Shown here: positions 62,829-64,000 of the stretch, piece by piece
Numbering within the stretch: the first letter of the stretch is position 1
Layout: each line of letters begins with the position of its first letter
Origin: Bacteroidales bacterium
GTDB lineage: Bacteria > Bacteroidota > Bacteroidia > Bacteroidales > Lentimicrobiaceae
Direction: 5' to 3'
Length of the DNA stretch: 64,000 nucleotides
NCBI GenBank assembly: GCA_016709025.1
Contig: JADJEQ010000047.1
Location: 5,379-69,378, forward strand
Program-made: the position numbers and the translations under genes
The notes under the pieces: generated by a model
What the model saw: the letters and a program-made list of their open reading frames with translations, nothing else
Databases searched by the model: none
Told to the model about the DNA's origin: nothing

Positions 62829-64000
62829 CTATAAACGACTTTTTACATATTCGAAAGCTTCAGTCATATTAAAATAAAGCCAAGGTTTGTTGCTCATGCG
62901 GACTGCGCCCGATGTCGAGGCGAAAATTCATTCTGGGTTGAAGTTCTATGCGTAAACCGCGCCCTTGTATTTGGTAATACACCTTCTATTTCCCACAGTT
63001 GGCCCCATTTGACTCCTGCTCCTGCCAGGGCAAAGCAAATCCTAACTTTCATCCATTCCAAAAAGTTTGGTTGGCTGGGTAGTGATCATAATGTGCGTAT
63101 TCAGTAATAGGTAAGTACGCCGATTTATCACGGTATTATCCAAGGTAATAGCCTCTCAGATCGAATAGAGGCCCCAGAAAAGGGAAGCCGGGTGATCGTA
63201 CATCTCAAATGCATTTTTGAACTCAGTGTCGGAGACCAGCCTTCTATCGCCCCAGTTTTTCAGCGATACATACTGGCGGTAATCGATATTTAACAGTCCG
63301 TAGTTGTATTGTCCCGAGGAAAGTTGGATGGATGCCGGCCCTGAAATCGAAAGATACCGCTGTAGGCATTGGAAGGCAATGTCCGCTTGTATCGTGGGTG
63401 GATTGATGCCGGTTCCGGCTTCAGTACAGCTATAACCAGTTGAATCCCCGCCCCGGGCTCGAAGAGGATCATTCAACACTCCGGACGAGAGTTAATCCAT
63501 TTGTCATAGGTGAGATTCACAACCGGACCGATAAAGTCACTGCTTTTACACGGAAAAGAAATACCGGATTAAACTGAAAGGACCGTGAATCGAAAAGGTT
63601 GGTTTTCCTCGCCACGTTGTGTCTGCTTGACGGTTATTAAATCCCACACCGTAATAGTTGTCGCCTGTCATCCGGAATAAAAACGCGAAAATCCGGAAGC
63701 GGTCATGATTAAAGTACAACTGTGGCCTCGAAACGATTGAAAATCCCATCCATTGCCCAGCGTTAAGGCAAATGCCATTGGAACAACCGATCTTTGCAGA
63801 TTCTGGTCGCTGGCATCCATGCTGAAAGTAACCAGGTGCTGCCACCTATCAGAAATCCAAAATCGGAGTATAACCGGGGCCTCCGAGAATACTGAGCCTG
63901 AAGTTTTGGAGATTTTACGGATATCAGTAGATCGTTTCCGATATTCCTTTCCTGGCTTTTTGCTTGCAAAACCAAAGAAAAGAAATAGCAAAATATTCAC
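62829..64000 (-). pseudogene. Omp85-like barrel gene with frameshifts (copy C, runs off right edge)
   Basis: Reading leftward from the edge, frames alternate: RRPRLYSDFGFLIGG (63763-63975), RPQLYFNHDRFRIFAF and NYYGVGFNNRQAD (63546-63845), GQYNYGLLNIDYRQYVSL (63156-63479) and, near the end, GLRIELQPRMNFRLDIGRS with a stop at 62829-62831. At least four frame changes. The ompA pseudogene starts 46 bp downstream on the same strand, as if they were one operon. Confidence 0.75.

Noticed and set aside
62790..62880. TTCGAATATGTAA on the minus strand upstream of the broken ompA, resembling the stress element
   Set aside because: One base is missing inside the element and there is no TRTAAY at the 30-bp register; it also lies inside Omp85 copy C. 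At most a decayed site.

Overview
The window looks like a Bacteroidota (Bacteroidales-type) chromosome segment. This rests on gene style: OmpA and beta-barrel proteins with Bacteroidota-type signal peptides, hybrid PAS histidine kinases, and short AraC regulators of a type common in that phylum. Shine-Dalgarno sequences are mostly weak, and long simple repeats fill the gaps. No rRNA, tRNA, CRISPR array, transposase or phage gene was seen.

Layout. 1-968 is the start of an ABC-F ATPase (minus strand) running off the left edge. 970-2240 is repeat-filled. 2.3-7.3 kb holds a membrane protein, an AraC regulator and a run of small envelope/stress proteins. 7.3-12.6 kb (minus) is an Mla-type lipid transport operon with an outer-membrane barrel and a YihY/BrkB protein. 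13.2-18.8 kb encodes a giant lipoprotein with eight Ig-like repeats and a DUF3494 domain, then an OmpA-barrel protein. 19.4-22.8 kb carries two GH130-like paralogues. 23.5-25.8 kb is a YtxH / holin-like / AI-2E stress operon. 26.2-28.7 kb is a glycosyltransferase fused to a putative six-hairpin domain. 29.3-32.6 kb has a B12-radical SAM enzyme and an OmpA lipoprotein. 32.7-36.8 kb and 44.5-53.6 kb are signalling regions (AraC regulators, PAS hybrid kinases, a response regulator, CheB-CheR-PAS). Between them lie a PIG-L deacetylase, a second glycosyltransferase, a GH100-like glycosidase and envelope lipoproteins. From 55.3 kb to the right edge most genes are broken by frameshifts and stops (acyloxyacyl hydrolase, MscS channel, OmpA, three Omp85-like copies), while an AI-2E protein and a PepSY-like protein remain intact.

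The main discovery is a bipartite promoter element, TGTGAATNATGTAA, then exactly 16 bp, then TRTAAY. I found it eleven times on both strands, always upstream of a gene or operon and always with 30 bp between element starts. Its targets are a coherent set: small stress membrane proteins, YtxH, a CsbD-like protein, the Mla operon, OmpA/glycine-zipper lipoproteins, a DUF3494 surface lipoprotein and a radical SAM enzyme. This points to an envelope/general-stress regulon driven by a dedicated sigma factor or by an activator bound at -35. The three AraC paralogues in the window are plausible, untested candidates for the activator.

A second theme is the intergenic DNA: direct duplications, a MITE-like inverted repeat, REP-like palindromes and several families of short tandem repeats recur between genes and sometimes reach start or stop codons.
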